Assembly (NCBI GenBank): GCA_017509065.1
Contig: JAFWQM010000167.1
Coordinates: forward strand, 1 to 34,049
DNA length: 34,049 bases
Direction of reading: 5' to 3'
From: Clostridia bacterium
GTDB taxonomy: Bacteria > Bacillota_A > Clostridia > Christensenellales > Aristaeellaceae
Shown here in pieces: positions 31,746 to 34,049 of this stretch. Position 1 is the stretch's first letter; the number at the start of each line of letters is the position of its first letter. A program made the translations under genes and the position numbers. The notes under the pieces are model-generated. The model was not told the origin of the DNA. It ran no database searches and saw nothing but the letters and a program-made list of their open reading frames with translations.

Positions 31746-33374
31746 GTGAACGGAAAAGGCATAAAACTGCCAAGCACGGACAAGGAAAGTATAAAGCAGC
31801 CAGCCACAGAAAAAATAATCACCAAGCTGGCCAGCACCTTGCCTTTGGCCCCTACGCTCAAGCGGGTTGCGGCTTACGCCAGGGTTTCCAGCGAGACGGA
31901 CAGGCTGATGCATTCCCTCTCCGCCCAAATCAGCTACTATAGCGACCTGATCCAGAAGACGCCGGGATGGACCTATGCGGGGGTGTTTGCCGACGAATTC
32001 ATCTCGGGCACGAGCACGAGAAACAGGACGGAGTTCCAGCGGCTCATTGAGGAATGCGACGCGGGGAAGATCGACATCGTCCTGTGCAAGAGCATTTCCC
32101 GGTTCGCCAGAAACACCGTTGATCTTCTCTCCACCGTTCGCCATCTGCGGGACATCGGTGTAGAGGTGCGCTTTGAAAAGGAAAACGTAAACAGCATGAC
32201 CGAGGAGGGTGAGTTGATGCTCACTCTCCTCGCTGTTTTTTCCCAGGAAGAAAGCGTCAGCATCTCAGAAAACAGCAAATGGGGCATACGGAAGCGTTTT
32301 CAGGAAGGGACGGTCGGAACCGCGAACAAGCATCTCCTGGGATACCGTTTTGACGAACGGCAAAACAAGTATGTGATCATCCCCGAAGAAGCGGAGATTG
32401 TCCGATCCATCTTCTCCATGTACCTGGAAGGGCTTTCCCTGCAAGCGATCTGCGACAAACTGAATTCCGCTGGGCATCGCACCACTCAGGGTTCCCTTTT
32501 TCAGGAATCATCCCTGAACACCCTGATCCACAACGAAATCTACGCCGGCGATATCCGCAGGCAGAAAACCTTCATGGAGAGCCCATTGACGAAAGTGAAG
32601 GTAATCAACCGGGGCCAGCTTCCGCAGTTTTACTACGAAGACGCCCATGAAGCGATCATCAACCGGGACGACTATGAAAAGGTCAAGGCTGAGATGGCGC
32701 GGAGAAACGCTATGCTGAATCCCACCTACTGCTTTACAGGCAAAATTACCTGCGGCTGCTGCGGGATGCCGTTCAGCCGGAACACACGCACATCAAAAGG
32801 GCGGCGGTATATCCAATGGGTATGCAGGGCGAAAAAGGAACCGGGAATGCACTGCGACAGCGTAAACTTCAACGAGGACACCCTGAAAGCAATCTGCACC
32901 CAGGTTCTTGGGCTTTCGGCCTTTCGGGAAGATATTTTCATGGCACAGGTCGCATCCATAACGGTTAAGCAGAACGAGAATCTGCTGTTCACACTGGCGG
33001 ATGGCGGGACAAAGGAATGGGAAAACCTCCACTTGTCGAGATACCGCCACACGACCACCGTTACAGACGCTTTCCAGGAGAAAGTTTTCTGCGCTGCCTG
33101 CGGATTGCCATATCATCGGGTGAAATGCGCGAACAAGTGGATTTACTGGTACTGCATCGGGAAAAAGCGGGCAGGGGCCGATCATGATCCTGCCCATCAC
33201 GCACCTAACATTCCTGATTCCCACCTGCGGCGTATCAGCGCACACATGATGGGGGCAGAAGAAATGAATGAGGCTGCTTTCACCGATCAGGTTGAAAGGA
33301 TCATCGTCCAACCGGACGGCAGCATGGAGTACCATTTTACCGATGGGAGGATAGCGCAATGGCAAAAAACGTAA
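31746..33374 (+). CDS. Large serine recombinase 1
   Basis: A 542-residue site-specific recombinase. The catalytic resolvase domain (about 40-190) has YARVSSE with nucleophile Ser48, the DEFISGTSTRNRTEFQRLIE segment and CKSISRFARNTVDLL with the conserved arginines. Next are the recombinase domain (WGIRKRFQEGT ... LIHNEIYAGDIRRQK, about 175-290) and a zinc ribbon (CGCCGMPFSRNTR ... WVCRAKKEPGMHC). A second ribbon-like part (CAACGLPYHRVKC ... YWYCIGKKRAGADH) lies near the C terminus. The extended N-terminal tail of about 40 residues is Lys/Thr-rich. GTG 31746 follows GGGGGAGCC. It overlaps recombinase 2 by 16 nt, so the two are co-translated and may act together. Confidence 0.92.
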   Translation: MNGKGIKLPSTDKESIKQPATEKIITKLASTLPLAPTLKRVAAYARVSSETDRLMHSLSAQISYYSDLIQKTPGWTYAGVFADEFISGTSTRNRTEFQRLIEECDAGKIDIVLCKSISRFARNTVDLLSTVRHLRDIGVEVRFEKENVNSMTEEGELMLTLLAVFSQEESVSISENSKWGIRKRFQEGTVGTANKHLLGYRFDERQNKYVIIPEEAEIVRSIFSMYLEGLSLQAICDKLNSAGHRTTQGSLFQESSLNTLIHNEIYAGDIRRQKTFMESPLTKVKVINRGQLPQFYYEDAHEAIINRDDYEKVKAEMARRNAMLNPTYCFTGKITCGCCGMPFSRNTRTSKGRRYIQWVCRAKKEPGMHCDSVNFNEDTLKAICTQVLGLSAFREDIFMAQVASITVKQNENLLFTLADGGTKEWENLHLSRYRHTTTVTDAFQEKVFCAACGLPYHRVKCANKWIYWYCIGKKRAGADHDPAHHAPNIPDSHLRRISAHMMGAEEMNEAAFTDQVERIIVQPDGSMEYHFTDGRIAQWQKT

Positions 33375-34049
33375 GGACGATACCGGCGACACTGGCGCTG
33401 CACACCGCCGCTCCGCTGTCAGCGCAAAAGAAGCGGAGGGTGGCCGGATACGCCCGCGTCAGCACGGGAAACGAGGATCAGCAGAATTCCTATGAAGCGC
33501 AGGTGGATTACTACACCAACTACATCAAGTCGCGGGCTGACTGGGAGTTCGTTTCCGTGTACACCGACGATGGCGTGAGCGGAACCTCCACTGCCAAACG
33601 AAAAGGTTTCCAGCAGATGATCGCCGACGCGCTGGCCGGGCGCATCGATCTGATCGTGACAAAGAGCGTGAGCCGCTTCGCCCGGAACACCGTGGACAGC
33701 CTTTCCAACATTCGGGCGCTGAAGGAGCATGGCACTGAGGTTTTCTTCGAGAAGGAGAATATCTGGACTTTCGACAGCAAGGGGGAATTGCTGATCAGCA
33801 TCATGTCCAGCCTCAGCCAGGAAGAAAGCCGTTCCATTTCCCTGAACGTGACCTGGGGGCACAGGAAGCGGATGGCGGACGGAAAGGTCGCTGTGCCGTA
33901 TGGCCGTTTCCTGGGATACGACAAAGGCGAGACCGGAACGCTGGAAGTGAACGAGGAACAGGCCGTGATCGTCCGCCGCATTTACAGCATGTTTCTCCAG
34001 GGCATGACGCCTTACGGCATCGCCAAGGCCCTCACTGCGGAAGGAATCA
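33359..34049 (+). CDS. Large serine recombinase 2 (runs off the window end)
   Basis: The first 230 residues of a second large serine recombinase; the frame is still open at 34049. It starts MAKNVRTIPATLALHTAAPL, overlapping the end of recombinase 1. The catalytic domain shows AGYARVSTGNEDQ (nucleophile Ser35), TDDGVSGTSTAKRKGFQQM, TKSVSRFARNTVDSL and SQEESRSISLNVTWGHRKRM. The start of the recombinase domain (YGRFLGYDKGETG ... RIYSMFLQGMTPYGIAKALT) is also present. It is clearly related to, but diverged from, recombinase 1, so this is not a recent duplication. Firmicutes elements often carry two or three such genes in a row; a third may lie beyond the window. Confidence 0.92.
   Translation, partial: MAKNVRTIPATLALHTAAPLSAQKKRRVAGYARVSTGNEDQQNSYEAQVDYYTNYIKSRADWEFVSVYTDDGVSGTSTAKRKGFQQMIADALAGRIDLIVTKSVSRFARNTVDSLSNIRALKEHGTEVFFEKENIWTFDSKGELLISIMSSLSQEESRSISLNVTWGHRKRMADGKVAVPYGRFLGYDKGETGTLEVNEEQAVIVRRIYSMFLQGMTPYGIAKALTAEGI

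Overview
The window is most of the late half of a temperate siphophage or prophage of a low-GC-group Gram-positive host, probably a gut clostridium (Oscillospiraceae/Christensenellaceae-like; inference). The evidence is strong purine-rich ribosome binding sites, frequent TTG/GTG starts, an HK97-type head module, a TP901-1/SPP1-like tail module, a holin of the clostridial TcdE-like family, and a sigma-like/SHOCT/large-serine-recombinase cassette typical of Firmicutes elements. Nearly all genes lie on the + strand. Structural genes look GC-rich; several interposed genes look clearly more AT-rich (by eye, not computed).

Layout. 1-162: AT-rich non-coding sequence with four copies of a GTTATTCCGA-type motif, ending abruptly inside a cytosine-5 DNA methyltransferase gene that has lost its N-terminal half including the catalytic Pro-Cys. 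1686-5713: head module (ClpP-like prohead protease, HK97 capsid, head fibre/decoration, gp6-like connector, head closure, tail completion, gp10-like). No terminase or portal gene is present. 5798-12939: tail tube protein, tail assembly chaperones G and G-T joined by a predicted -1 frameshift at TTTCCCT, and a 1917-residue tape measure. 12974-20716: Dit and Tal, with a cargo cassette at each junction: a divergent XRE repressor/unknown gene plus a secreted protein before Dit; a DUF402 protein plus an HD phosphohydrolase between Dit and Tal; and a MerR-like gene with its own promoter and terminator after Tal. 20823-26784: three large baseplate/receptor-binding proteins. 26839-27471: a small DPPF-motif methyltransferase. 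27655-31020: lysis cassette (holin, secreted polysaccharide deacetylase, two-domain endolysin), with two unrelated short tandem-repeat arrays flanking the holin/deacetylase pair. 31060-34049: recombination cassette (sigma-like HTH with Cys motifs, SHOCT protein, one complete and one window-truncated large serine recombinase).

Two features run through the whole region. First, intrinsic-terminator-like hairpins with U tracts sit just 5' of the next ribosome binding site at many late-gene junctions. Second, apparently foreign regulatory and nucleotide-metabolism genes occupy the TMP/Dit, Dit/Tal and Tal/fibre boundaries. The most unusual items are the nucleotide-hydrolase pair, the overlapping divergent repressor switch inside the tail operon, the deacetylase inside the lysis cassette, the repeat arrays, and the methyltransferase broken exactly at its catalytic motif.
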